This document shows positions 50,405-63,900 of a DNA stretch of 64,000 nucleotides, piece after piece (within the stretch, counting starts at the first letter, position 1; the number at the start of each line of letters is the position of its first letter). This DNA is from Hydractinia symbiolongicarpus. Lineage: Eukaryota; Cnidaria; Hydrozoa; Anthoathecata; Hydractiniidae. Below the pieces are notes generated by a model. It was not told the origin of the DNA. It was given only the letters and a program-made list of their open reading frames with translations, and did not search any database. Both the position numbers and the translations under genes were made by a program. The stretch covers positions 1,488,001-1,552,000 of the forward strand of contig NC_079882.1 of NCBI RefSeq assembly GCF_029227915.1, read 5' to 3'.

Positions 50405-53013
50405 AAAATCTGTTCAATTTAGTCCCACAGTCAATCGTTTCACTGTTAAAAGCGATGCAACCGAGTAATATGAGAAACATATCGCTAAACACATGTTGGT
50501 ACGAATATGTGACGCAACCTTTGTAACTGAAGCGGATTGATACCGTCAGAAAGTCAATGAAATGTAGTTTTTGAAACTGTCGCTATTTCCTCAGTGCACA
50601 ATAACGGTTAGGATTGGTCCCACAGTGAAGAATGACTTATTTATCTAAATTTTTAAATGAAGCGCTACCACAGCGCCCAGTGTAATCGCTGAGTTCCGGC
50701 AATCACGTCAAATTAAGAAGAATGTTATTTCTTGGAGTGCAATTGTCTCCTTTATTACATTTATCAGGTCACAGTCAAAGTTAGTTCAATTAAGTCCCAC
50801 AGTCAAACATTTCACTGCTAAAAGCGATGCAACCTAGTAATATCAGAAAAATATCGCTAAATACATGTTGGTACAAATATGTGACCCAACCGTTGTAACT
50901 CAAACGGACTGACTTTGTTAGAAAGTCAATGAAATGTAGTTTTTGAAACCTTTGCTATTTCTTCAGCGCGCGATAACGTATAGGATTGGTCCAACAGTAA
51001 AGAATGATTTATTTATCTAAATTTTTAAAGAAGCGCTACCACAGCGCCCAGTGTAATCGCTAAGTTCCGTCAATCACGTCAAATTAAGAAGAATGTTATT
51101 TCTTGGATTCCAATTGTCTCATTTATCACATTTATCAGGTCACAGTCAAAATATAGTTCAATATAGTCCCACAGTCAATCGTTTCACTGTTAACAGCCAT
51201 ACAACCTATTAATACCAGAAAAAGTATCACGAAATACATGTTGGTACGAATATGTGACTCAACCGTTGTCTCTCAAACGGATTGATACTGTTAGAAAGGC
51301 AATGGAATGTAGTTCTGGAAACTGTCGCTATTTCTTCAGCGCGCGATAACGGCTAGGATTGGTCCCACAGTGAAGAATGACTTATTTATCTAAATTCTTA
51401 AATGAAGCGCTACCATAGCGCCCAGTGTAATCGCTGACTTCCGGCAATCATGTCAAATTAAAAAACTTTTATTTCTTGGAGTGCACTTGTCTCACTTATA
51501 ACATTTATAAAGTCACAGACCAAAATCAGTTCAATTTAGTCCCACAGTCAATCGTTTCGCTGTTAACAACCATACAACCTATTAGTACCAGAAAAATATC
51601 AAGATATACATGTTGGTACGAATATGTGACTCAACCGTTGTCTCTCAAACGGATTGATACTGTTAGAAAGTCAATGGAATGTAGTTTTTGAAACTGTCGC
51701 TGTTTCTCCAGCGCGCGATAACGGATAGGATTGGTTGCACAGTAAAGAATCACTTTTTTATCTAAATTTTTAAATGAAGCGCTACCACAGCGCCCAGTGT
51801 AATCGCTGAGTTCCGTCAATCACGTCCAATTAAGAAGAATGTTATTTCTTGGAATCCAATTGTCTAATTTATCACACTTATCAGGTCGCAGTCCAAAGTT
51901 AGTTCAATTAAGTCCCACAGTCAATCGTTTCAATGTTAAAAGCGATGCAACCTAGTAATATCAGAAAAATATCGCTAAATACTTGTAGGTACAAATATGT
52001 GACCCAACCGTTGTAACTTAAACGGACTGACACCATTAGAAAATCAATGAAATGTAGTTTTTGAAACTGTCGCTATTTCTTCAGTGTGCGATAACGGTTA
52101 GGATTGCTCCCACAGTAAAAAATGACTCATTAATCTAAATTTTTAAATGAAGCGCTACCACAGCGCCCAGCGTAATGGCTGAGTTCCGGCAATCATGTCA
52201 AAATAAAAAGAATGTTATTTCTTGGAGTCCACTTGTCTCACTTATAACATTTATAAAGTCACAGACCAAAATCTGTTCAATTTAGTCCCACAGTCAATCG
52301 TTTCACTGTTAAAAGCGATGCAACCGAGTAATATGAGAAACATATCGCTAAACACATGCTGGTACGAATATGTGACGCAACCTTTGTAACTGAAGCGGAT
52401 TGATACCGTCAGAAAGTCAATGAAATGTAGTTTTTGAAACTGTCGCTATTTCTTCAGCGCGCGATAACGGATAGGATTGGTCCAACAGTAAAAAATGATT
52501 TATTTATCTAAATTTTTAAATGAAGCGCTACCACAGCGCCCAGTGTAATCGCTAAGTTCCGTCAATCACGTCAAATTAAGAAGAATGTTATTTCTTGGAG
52601 TCCAATTGTCTCATTTATCACATTTATCAGGTCACTGTCAAAATATAGTTCAATATAGTCCCACAGTCAATCGTTTCACTGTTAGCAGCCATACAACCTA
52701 TTAATACCAGAAAAAGTATCACGAAATACATGTTGGTACGAATATGTGACTCAACCGTTGTCTCTCAAACGGATTGATACTGTTAGAAAGGCAATGGAAT
52801 GTAGTTCTGGAAACTGTCGCTATTTCTTCAGCGCGCGATAACGGCTAGGATTGGTCCTACAGTGAAGAATGACTTATTTATCTAAATTCTTAAATGAAGC
52901 GCTACCATAGCGCCCAGTGTAATCGCTGACTTCCGGCAATCATGTCAAATTAAAAAATTTTTATTTCTTGGAGTGCACTTGTCTCACTTATAACATTTAT
53001 AAAGTCACAGACC
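50405..53013. repeat. 7-monomer HOR, 2,609 bp, copy 1
   Basis: Landmarks 50494, 50866, 51239, 51611, 51984, 52357 and 52731 recur 2,609 bases later. Private markers shared by both copies are CACTGCTAAAAGCG (50813 and 53422), TTTTTAAAGAAGCG (a three-base deletion), GGTTGCACAG, GTCACTGTCAAAATA and GGTCCTACAG. These show the block was copied as a unit after those mutations arose. Confidence 0.92.
52430..52470. other. Crossover junction: type R joined to the right half of type S
   Basis: The monomer is R through GATACCGTCAGAAAG, then S from CAGCGCGCGATAACGGATAG and GGTCCAACAG, in place of R's CTCAGTGCACAATAACGG. The same junction is present 2,609 bases later near 55,050, so it pre-dates the block duplication. 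Confidence 0.82.
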
Positions 53014-53019
53014 AAAATC
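52976..53019. other. Crossover junction of the 2,609-bp duplication (type U to type R)
   Basis: GGAGTGCACTTG is U-specific and CAAAATCTGTTC is R-specific; between them the two types share sequence. The corresponding position at the far end of the second copy (about 55,625) continues as normal type U (CAAAATCAGTTC). This is the pattern left by unequal crossing-over in register. Confidence 0.85.
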
Positions 53020-55625
53020 TGTTCAATTTAGTCCCACAGTCAATCGTTTCACTGTTAAAAGCGATGCAACCGAGTAATATGAGAAACATATCGCTAAACA
53101 CATGTTGGTACGAATATGTGACGCAACCTTTGTAACTGAAGCGGATTGATACCGTCAGAAAGTCAATGAAATGTAGTTTTTGAAACTGTCGCTATTTCCT
53201 CAGTGCACAATAACGGTTAGGATTGGTCCCACAGTGAAGAATGACTTATTTATCTAAATTTTTAAATGAAGCGCTACCACAGCGCCCAGTGTAATCGCTG
53301 AGTTCCGGCAATCACGTCAAATTAAGAAGAATGTTATTTCTTGGAGTGCAATTGTCTCCTTTATTACATTTATCAGGTCACAGTCAAAGTTAGTTCAATT
53401 AAGTCCCACAGTCAAACATTTCACTGCTAAAAGCGATGCAACCTAGTAATATCAGAAAAATATCGCTAAATACATGTTGGTACAAATATGTGACCCAACC
53501 GTTGTAACTCAAACGGACTGACTTTGTTAGAAAGTCAATGAAATGTAGTTTTTGAAACCTTTGCTATTTCTTCAGCGCGCGATAACGTATAGGATTGCTC
53601 CAACAGTAAAGAATGATTTATTTATCTAAATTTTTAAAGAAGCGCTACCACAGCGCCCAGTGTAATCGCTAAGTTCCGTCAATCACGTCAAATTAAGAAG
53701 AATGTTATTTCTTGGATTCCAATTGTCTCATTTATCACATTTATCAGGTCACAGTGAAAATATAGTTCAATATAGTCCCACAGTCAATCGTTTCACTGTT
53801 AACAGCCATACAACCTATTAATACCAGAAAAAGTATCACGAAATACATGTTGGTACGAATATGTGACTCAACCGTTGTCTCTCAAACGGATTGATACTGT
53901 TAGAAAGGCAATGGAATGTAGTTCTGGAAACTGTCGCTATTTCTTCAGCGCGCGATAACGGCTAGGATTGGTCCCACAGTGAAGAATGACTTATTTATCT
54001 AAATTCTTAAATGAAGCGCTACCATAGCGCCCAGTGTAATCGCTGACTTCCGGCAATCATGTCAAATTAAAAAACTTTTATTTCTTGGAGTGCACTTGTC
54101 TCACTTATAACATTTATAAAGTCACAGACCAAAATCAGTTCAATTTAGTCCCACAGTCAATCGTTTCGCTGTTAACAACCATACAACCTATTAGTACCAG
54201 AAAAATATCAAGATATACATGTTGGTACGAATATGTGACTCAACCGTTGTCTCTCAAACGGATTGATACTGTTAGAAAGTCAATGGAATGTAGTTTTTGA
54301 AACTGTCGCTGTTTCTCCAGCGCGCGATAACGGATAGGATTGGTTGCACAGTAAAGAATCACTTTTTTATCTAAATTTTTAAATGAAGCGCTACCACAGC
54401 GCCCAGTGTAATCGCTGAGTTCCGTCAATCACGTCCAATTAAGAAGAATGTTATTTCTTGGAATCCAATTGTCTAATTTATCACACTTATCAGGTCGCAG
54501 TCCAAAGTTAGTTCAATTAAGTCCCACAGTCAATCGTTTCAATGTTAAAAGCGATGCAACCTAGTAATATCAGAAAAATATCGCTAAATACTTGTAGGTA
54601 CAAATATGTGACCCAACCGTTGTAACTTAAACGGACTGACACCATTAGAAAATCAATGAAATGTAGTTTTTGAAACTGTCGCTATTTCTTCAGTGTGCGA
54701 TAACGGTTAGGATTGCTCCCACAGTAAAAAATGACTCATTAATCTAAATTTTTAAATGAAGCGCTACCACAGCGCCCAGCGTAATGGCTGAGTTCCGGCA
54801 ATCATGTCAAAATAAAAAGAATGTTATTTCTTGGAGTCCACTTGTCTCACTTATAACATTTATAAAGTCACAGACCAAAATCTGTTCAATTTAGTCCCAC
54901 AGTCAATCGTTTCACTGTTAAAAGCGATGCAACCGAGTAATATGAGAAACATATCGCTAAACACATGCTGGTACGAATATGTGACGCAACCTTTGTAACT
55001 GAAGCGGATTGATACCGTCAGAAAGTCAATGAAATGTAGTTTTTGAAACTGTCGCTATTTCTTCAGCGCGCGATAACGGATAGGATTGGTCCAACAGTAA
55101 AAAATGATTTATTTATCTAAATTTTTAAATGAAGCGCTACCACAGCGCCCAGTGTAATCGCTAAGTTCCGTCAATCACGTCAAATTAAGAAGAATGTTAT
55201 TTCTTGGAGTCCAATTGTCTCATTTATCACATTTATCAGGTCACTGTCAAAATATAGTTCAATATAGTCCCACAGTCAATCGTTTCACTGTTAGCAGCCA
55301 TACAACCTATTAATACCAGAAAAAGTATCACGAAATACATGTTGGTACGAATATGTGACTCAACCGTTGTCTCTCAAACGGATTGATACTGTTAGAAAGG
55401 CAATGGAATGTAGTTCTGGAAACTGTCGCTATTTCTTCAGCGCGCGATAACGGCTAGGATTGGTCCTACAGTGAAGAATGACTTATTTATCTAAATTCTT
55501 AAATGAAGCGCTACCATAGCGCCCAGTGTAATCGCTGACTTCCGGCAATCATGTCAAATTAAAAAATTTTTATTTCTTGGAGTGCACTTGTCTCACTTAT
55601 AACATTTATAAAGTCACAGACCAAA
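53014..55625. repeat. 7-monomer HOR, 2,609 bp, copy 2
   Basis: This is the tandem partner of the preceding block, with landmarks 53103, 53475, 53848, 54220, 54593, 54966 and 55340. The only differences I noticed are GGATTGCTCCAAC near 53,595 and CACAGTGAAAATA near 53,752. The left junction is a hybrid monomer: U-type up to GTGCACTTGTCTCAC (about 52,975), then R-type from GACCAAAATCTG. This fixes the breakpoint within 52,976-53,019. Confidence 0.92.
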
Positions 55626-57949
55626 ATCAGTTCAATTTAGTCCCACAGTCAATCGTTTCGCTGTTAACAACCATACAACCTATTAGTACCAGAAAAATAT
55701 CAAGATATACATGTTGGTACGAATATGTGACTCAACCGTTGTCTCTCAAACGGTTTGATACTGTTAGAAAGTCAATGGAATGTAGTTTTTGAAACTGTCG
55801 CTATTTCTCCAGCGCGCGATAACGGATAGGATTGGTCGCACAGTAAAGAATCACTTTTTTATCTAAATTTTTAAATGAAGCGCTACCACAGCGCCCAGTG
55901 TAATCGCTGAGTTCCGTCAATCACGTCCAATTAAGAAGAATGTTATTTCTTGGAATCCAATTGTCTAATTTATCACACTTATCAGGTCGCAGTCCAAAGT
56001 TAGTTCAATTAAGTCCCACAGTTAATCGTTTCAATGTTAAAAGCGATGCAACCTAGTAATATCAGAAAAATATCGTTAAATACTTGTAGGTACAAATATG
56101 TGACCCAACCGTTGTAACTTAAACGGACTGACACCATTAGAAAATCAATGAAATGTAGTTTTTGAAACTGTCGCTATTTCTTCAGTGTGCGATAACGGTT
56201 AGGATTGCTCCCACAGTAAAAAATGACTCATTAATCTAAATTTTTAAATGAAGCGCTACCACAGCGCCCAGTGTAATCGCTGAGTTCCGGCAATCATGTC
56301 AAATTAAGAAGAATCTTATTTCTTGGAGTTCAATTTTCTCATTTATCACATTTATCAGGTCACAGTCCACAGTTAGTTCCATTAAGTCCCACAGTCAATC
56401 GTTTCACTGTTAAAGGCGATGCAACCTAGCAATATCAGATAAATATCGCTAAATACATGTTGGTACGAAAATGTGACCCAACCGTTGTAACTCAAACGGA
56501 CTGACACCGTTAGAAAGTCAATGAAATGTAATTTTTGAAACTGTCGCTATTTCTTCAGCCCGCGATAACGGATAGAATTGGTCCCACAGTAACGAATGAT
56601 TTATTTTTCTAAATTTTTAAATGAAGCGCTACCACAGCGCCCAGTGTAATGGCTGAGTTCCGGCAATCATGTCAAAATAAAAAGAATGTTATTTCTTGGA
56701 GTCCACTTGTCTCACTTATAACATTTATAAAGTCACAGACCAAAATCTGTTCAATTTAGTCCCACAGTCAATCGTTTCACTGTTAAAAGCGATGCAACCG
56801 AGTAATATGAGAAACATATCGCTAAACACATGTTGGTACGAATATGTGACGCAACCTTTGTAACTGAAGCGGATTGATACCGTCAGAAAGTCAATGAAAT
56901 GTAGTTTTTGAAACTGTCGCTATTTCCTCAGTGCACAATAACGGTTAGGATTGGTCCCACAGTGAAGAATGACTTATTTATCTAAATTTTTAAATGAAGC
57001 GCTACCACAGCGCCCAGTGTAATCGCTGAGTTCCGGCAATCACGTCAAATTAAGAAGAATGTTATTTCTTGGAGTGCAATTGTCTCCTTTATTACATTTA
57101 TCAGGTCACAGTCAAAGTTAGTTCAATTAAGTCCCACAGTCAAACATTTCACTGTTAAAAGCGATGCAACCTAGTAATATCAGAAAAATATCGCTAAATA
57201 CATGTTGGTACGAATATGTGACCCAACCGTTGTAACTCAAACGGACTGACTTTGTTAGAAAGTCAATGAAATGTAGTTTTTGAAACCTTTGCTATTTCTT
57301 CAGCGCGCGATAACGTATAGGATTGGTCCAACAGTAAAGAATGATTTATTTATCTAAATTTTTAAATGAAGCGCTACCACAGCGCCCAGTGTAATCGCTA
57401 AGTTCCGTCAATCACGTCAAATCAAGAAGAATGTTATTTCTTGGATTCCAATTGTCTCATTTATTACATTTATCAGGTCACAGTCAAAATATAGTTCAAT
57501 ATAGTCCCACAGTCAATCGTTTCACTGTTAACAGCCATACAACCTATTAATACCAGAAAAAGTATCACGAAATACATGTTGGTACGAATATGTGACTCAA
57601 CCGTTGTCTCTCAAACGGATTGATACTGTTAGAAAGGCAATGGAATGTAGTTCTGGAAACTGTCGCTATTTCTTCAGCGCGCGATAACGGCTAGGATTGG
57701 TCCCACAGTGAAGAATGACTTATTTATCTAAATTCTTAAATGAAGCGCTACCATAGCGCCCAGTGTAATCGCTGACTTCCGGCAATCATGTCAAATTAAA
57801 AAATTTTTATTTCTTGGAGTGCACTTGTCTCACTTATAACATTTATAAAGTCACAGACCAAAATGAGTTCAATTTAGTCCCACAGTCAATCGTTTTGCTG
57901 TTAACAACCATACAACCTATTAGTAGCAGAAAAATATCAAGAAATACAT

Positions 57950-60900
57950 GTTGGTACGAATATGTGACTCAACCGTTGTCTCTCAAACGGATTGATACTG
58001 TTAGAAAGTCAATGGAATGTAGTTTTTGAAACTGTCGCTATTTCTCCAGCGCGCGATAACGGATAGGATTGGTCGCACAGTAAAGAATCATTTTTTTATC
58101 TAAATTTTTAAATGAAGTGCTACCACAGCGCCCAGTGTAATCGCTGAGTTCCGTCAATCACGTCCAATTAAGAAGAATGTTATTTCTTGGAATCCAATTG
58201 TCTAATTTATCACATTTATCAGGTCGCAGTCCAAAATTAGTTCAATTAAGTCCCACAGTCAATCATTTCACTGTTAAAAGCGATGCAACGTAGTAATATC
58301 AGAAAAATATCGATAATACATGTTGGTACGAATATGTGACCCGACCGTTGTAACTCAAACGGACTGACTTTGTTAGAAAGTCAATGAAATGTAGTTTTTG
58401 AAAGTGTCGCTACTTTTTCAGCGCGCAATAACGGCTAGGATTGGTCCCACAGTGAAGAATGACTTATTTATTTAAATTCTTAAATGAAGCGCTACCATAG
58501 CGCCCAGTGTAATCGCTGAGTTTCGGCAATCATGTCAAATTAAAAGGAATGTTATTTCTTGGAGTCCACTTGTCTCAATTATAACATTTATAAAGTCACA
58601 GACCAAAATCAGTTCAATTTAGTCCCACAGTCAATCGTTTCACCGTTAAAAGCAATGCAACCGAGTAATATGAGAAAAATATCGCTAAATACATGTTGGT
58701 ACGAATATGTGACGCAACCGTTGTAACTGAAGCGGATTGATACTGTTAGAAAGTCAATGAAATGTAGTTTTTGAAACTGTTGCTGTTTCTTCAGCGCACA
58801 ATAACGGTTAGGAATGGTCCCACAGTAAAGAATGATTTATTAATCTAAATTTTTAAATGAAGCGCTACCACAGCGCCCAGTGTAATGGCTGAGTTCCGGC
58901 AATCACGTCAAATTAAAAAGAATGTTATTTTTTGGAGTCTAATTGTCTCCTTTATCACATTTATCAGGTCACAGTCCAAAGTTAGTTCAATTAAGTCCCA
59001 CAGTCAATCGTTTCACTGTTAAAAGCGATGCAACCTAGTAATATCAGATAAATGTCGCTGAATACTTGTTGGTACAAATATGTGACCCCAACGTTGTAAT
59101 TCAAACGGACTCACACCGTTAGAAAGTCTATGAAATGTAGTTTTTGAAACTGTTGCTATTTCTTCAGCGCGCAATAACGTCTAGGATTGGTCCCACAGTA
59201 AAAAAAAGACTTTTTAATCTTAATTCTTAAATGATGCGCTATCAGAGCGCCCAGTGTTATCGCTGAGTTTCGGCAATAATGTCATATTAAAAAGTATGTT
59301 ATTTCTTGGAGTCCAATTGTCTCCTTTATCACATTTATCAGGTCACAGTCCAAAGTTAGTTCAATTAAGTTCCACAGTCAATCGTTTCACTGTTAAAAGC
59401 GATGCAACCTAGTAATATCAGATAAATATCGCTGAATACTTGTTGGTACGAATGCGTGACCCAACCGTTCTAACTGAAGCGGATTGATACCGTTAGAAAT
59501 TCAATGAAATGTAGTTTTTGAAACTGTTGGTATTTCTTCAGCGCACGATAACGGTTAGGATTGGTCCCACAGTAAAGAATGATTTATTAATCTAAATTTT
59601 TAAATGAAGCGCTACCACAGCGCCCAGTGTAATGGCTGAGTTCCGGCAATCACGTCAAATTAAAAAGAATGTTATTTTTTGGAGTCTAATTGTCTCCTTT
59701 ATCACATTTATCAGGTTAAAGTCCAAAGTTAGTTCAATTAAGTCCCACAGTCAATCGTTTTACTGTTAAAAGCGATGCAACCTAGTAATATCAGATAAAT
59801 ATCGCTGAATACTTGTTGGTACGTATGTGTGACCCAGCCGTTGTAACTCAAACGGACTGACACCGTTAGAAAGTCAATGAAATGGAGTTTTTGAAACTGT
59901 CGCTATTTCTTCAGCGCGCGATAACGGTTAGAATTGGTCGCACAGTTAAGAATGACTTATTTACCTAAACTTTCAAATGAAGCGCTACCACAGCGCCCAG
60001 TGTAATCGCTGAGTTCCGGCAATCACGTCACACTAAAAAGAATGTTATTTTTTGGAGTTTAATTGTCTCCTTTATCACATTTATCAGGTCACAAACCAAA
60101 GTTAGTTCAATTAAGTCCCACAGTCAATCGTTTCACTGTTAAAAGCGATGCAAAGGAGTAATATGAGAAAAATATCGCTAAATACATGTTGGTACGAATA
60201 TGTGACGCAACCGTTGTCACTGAAGCGGATTGGTACCGTTAGAAAGTCAATGAAATGTAGTTTTTGAAACTGTTGCTATTTCTTCAGCGCGCGATAACGC
60301 CTAGGATTGGTACCACAGTAAAAAAATGACTTTTTAATCTTAATTCTTAAATGAATTGCTACCACAGCGCCCAGTGTAATCGCTGAGTTTCGGCAATCAT
60401 GTCAAGTTAAGAAGAATGTTATTTCTTGGAGTCAAATTGTCTCCTTTATCACATTTAACAGGTCGCAGTCCAAAGTTAGTTCAATTAAGTCCCACAGTCA
60501 ATTGTTTCATGGTTAAAAGCGATGCAACCTAGTAATATCAGAAAAATATCGCTAAAGACATGTTGGTACGAAAATATGAACCAACCGTTGTAACTGAAGC
60601 GGACTGACACCGTTAGAAAGTCAATGAAATGTAGCTTTGAAACTGTCGCTATTTCCTCAGCGCGCGATGACGTCTAGGATTGGTTCCACAGTAAAAAAAT
60701 GACTCTTTAATCTTACTTCTTAAATGAAGCGCTGTCACAGCGCCCAGTGTAATCGCTGAGTTTCAGCAATAATGTCAAATTAAAAATAATGTTATATCTT
60801 GGAGTCCAATTGTCTCCTTTATCACATTTATCACGTCACAGTCCAAAGTTAGTTCAATTAAGTCCCACAGTCAATGGTTTCACTGTTAAAAGCGATGCAA

Positions 60901-63900
60901 CCTAGTAGTATCAGAAAAATATCGCAAAATACTTGTTGGTACGAATATGTGACCCAACCGTTGTTACTCAAACGGACTGACACCGTTAGAAAGTCATTCA
61001 AAAGTAGTTTTTGAAACTGTCGCTATTTCTTTAGCGCGCGATAACGGATAGGATTGGTCCCACAGTAAAGAATGACTTATTTGTCTAAATTTTTAATTGA
61101 AGCGCTACCACAGCGCCCAGTGTAATCGCTGAGTTCCGGCAATCACGTCACACTAAAAGGAATGTTATTTCTTGGAGTCCAATTATCTCATTTATCACAT
61201 TTTTCAGGTCACAGTCCAAAGTTCGTTCAATTAAATCCCACAGTCAATCGTTTCATTGTTAAAAGCGATGCAAGCTAGTAATATCACAAAAATATCGCTA
61301 CCTCAACCAACCGTTGTAACTCAAACGGACCGACACCGTTAGAAAGTCAATGAAATGTAGTTTTTGAAACTGTTGCTATTTCTTCAGCACGTGATAACAG
61401 CTAGGATTGGTTTCACAGTAAAAAATGACTTATTAATCTAAATTTTTAAATGAAGCGTTACCACAGGGCCCGGTGGAATTGCTGAGTTCCGGCAATCACG
61501 TCAAATTAAACAGAATGTTATTTCTTGGAGTCCAATTGCCTCCTTTATCACATTTATCAGGTCACAGTCCAAAGTTTGTTCAATTAAGTCCCACAGTCAA
61601 TCGTTTCACCGTTAAAATCGATGCAACCTAGTAATATCAGATAAATATCACTAAATACATGTTGGTACGAATATGTGACCCTACCCTTGCAACTCAAACG
61701 GACTGACACCGTTAGAAAGTCAATGAAATGTAGTTTTTGAAACTGTCGCTATTTCTTCAGCGCGCGATAACGGATAGGATTGGTCCAACAGTAAAGAATC
61801 ATTTATTTATCTAAATTTTTAAATGAAGCGTTACCACAGCGCCCAGTGGAAATGCTGAGTTCTGGCAATCACGTCAAATTAAGAAGAGTGTATTTCTTTG
61901 AGTCAACTTGTCTCACTTATAACATTTATAATGTCACTGTCCAACATCAGTTCAATTAATTCGCACAGTCAATCGCTTCATTGTTAAAAGCGATGCAACC
62001 TAGTAATCTCAGAAAAATATCGCTAAATACATGTTGGTTCCAATATGTGACCCAACCGTTGTAACGCAAACAGACTGACACCGTTAAAAAGTCAATGAAA
62101 TGTAGTTTTTAAAACTGTCGCTATTTCTTCAGCGCGCGGTAACGGATAGGATTGGTCGCGCAGTAAAGAATGATTTATTTATCTAAATTTTTAAATGAAG
62201 CTCTACCACAGCGCCCAGTGTAATGGCTGAGTTCCGGCAATCACGTCAAATTAAGAAAAATGTTATTTCTTGGAGTCCACTTGCCTCACTTTTAACATTT
62301 ATAAAGTCGCAGACCAAAATCACTTCAATTTAGTCCCACAGTCACTCGTTTCACTGTTGAAAGCGATGCAACCGAGTAATATGAGACAAATATCGCTAAG
62401 TACATGTTGGTACGAATGTGTGACCCAACCGTTGTAACTCAAACGGACTGACACCGTTAGAAAATCAATGAAATGGAGTTTTTGAAACTGTCGCTATTTC
62501 TTCAGCGCGCGATGACGACCAGGATTGGTCCCACAGTAAAAAAATGACTTTTTAATCTTAATTCTTAAATGAAGCGCTGTCACAGCGCCCAGTGTAATCG
62601 CTGAGTTTCGGCAATAATGTCGAATTAAGAAGAATGTTATTTCTTGGAGTCTAATTGTCTCCTTTATCATATTTATCATATTTAACAGGTCACAGTCCAA
62701 AGTTAGTTCAATTAAGTCCCACAGTCAATCGTTTCATAGTTAAAAGCGATGCAACCTAGTAAGATCAGAAAAATATCGCTAAAGACATGATGGTACGAAA
62801 ATGTGACCCAACCGTTGTAACTGAAGCGGTCTGACACCGTTAGAAAGTCAATCAAAAGTAGTTTTTGAAACTGTCGCTATTTCTTTAGCGCGCGATAACG
62901 GATAGGATTGGTCCCACAGTAAAGAATGACTTATTTGTCTAAATTTTTAATTGAAGCGCTACCACAGCGCCCAGTGTAATCGCTGAGTTCCGGCAATCAC
63001 GTCACACTAAAAAGAATGTTAATTTTTGGAGTTTAATTGTCTCCTTTATCACATTTATCAGGTCACAAACCAAAGTTAGTTCAATTAAGTCCCACAGTCA
63101 ATCGTTTCACTGTTAAAAGCGATGCAAACGAGTAATATGAGAAAAATATCGCTAAATACATGTTGGTACGAATATGTGACGCAACCGTTGTCACTGAAGC
63201 GGATTGATACCGTTAGAAAGTCAATGAAATGTAGTTTTTGAAACTGTTGCTATTTCTTCAGCGCGCGATAACGTCTAGGATTGGTACCACAGTAAAAAAA
63301 TGACTTTTTAATCTTAATTCTTAAATGAATTGCTACCACAGCGCCCAGTGTAATCGCTGAGTTTCGGCAATCATGTCAAGTTAAGAAGAATGTTATTTCT
63401 TGGAGTCAAGTTGTCTCCTTTATCACATTTAACAGGTGGCAGTCCAAAGTTAGTTCAATTAAGTCCCACAGTCAATTGTTTCATGGTTAAAAGCGATGCA
63501 ACCTAGTAATATCAGAAAAATATCGCTAAAGACATGTTGGTACGAAAATATGAACCAACCGTTGTAACTGAAGCGGACTGACACCGTTAGAAAGTCAATG
63601 AAATGTAGTTTTTGAAACTGTCGCTATTTCTTCAGCGCGCGATGACGTCTAGGATTGGTTCCACAGTAAAAAAATGACTCTTTAATCTTACTTCTTAAAT
63701 GAAGCGCTGTCACAGCGCCCAGTGTAATCGCTGAGTTTCAGCAATAATGTCAAATTAAAAATAATGTTATATCTTGGAGTCCAATTGTCTCCTTTATCAC
63801 ATTTATTACGTCACAGTCCAAAGTTAGTTCAATTAAGTCCCACAGTCAATGGTTTTACTGTTAAAAGCTATGCAACCTAGTAGTATCAGAAAAATATCGC

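Larger units (their letters stand above)
46587..57949. repeat. Expanded copy of the P-Q-R-S-T-U HOR family, unit length 4 to 7
   Basis: Landmarks: U46765 P47138 R47511 S47883 T48257; U48629 P/R49002 S49374 mosaic49748; Q50121 R50494 S50866 T51239; U51611 P51984 R/S52357 T52731; U/R53103 S53475 T53848; U54220 P54593 R/S54966 T55340; U55712 P56085 Q56458 R56831 S57203 T57577; U57949. The first seven landmarks match 25995-28232 at an offset of exactly 20,770, and the last seven match 29723-31959 at 25,989-25,990. About 5.2 kb (14 monomers) is therefore extra here relative to the upstream copy, gained by internal tandem duplication. Confidence 0.9.

Noticed and set aside
1684-62700. Recurring open frames of 60-86 codons on both strands (for example 4706-4921, 25860-26075, 26015-26203, 38705-38911)
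   Set aside because: They are one or two frames of the satellite itself, repeated at HOR spacing. Nearly all begin at TTG, not ATG. They are open only in monomers where CCGTTGTCTCTC replaces the stop-bearing CCGTTGTAACTC, and they overlap on opposite strands. There is no codon signature or context of a gene.
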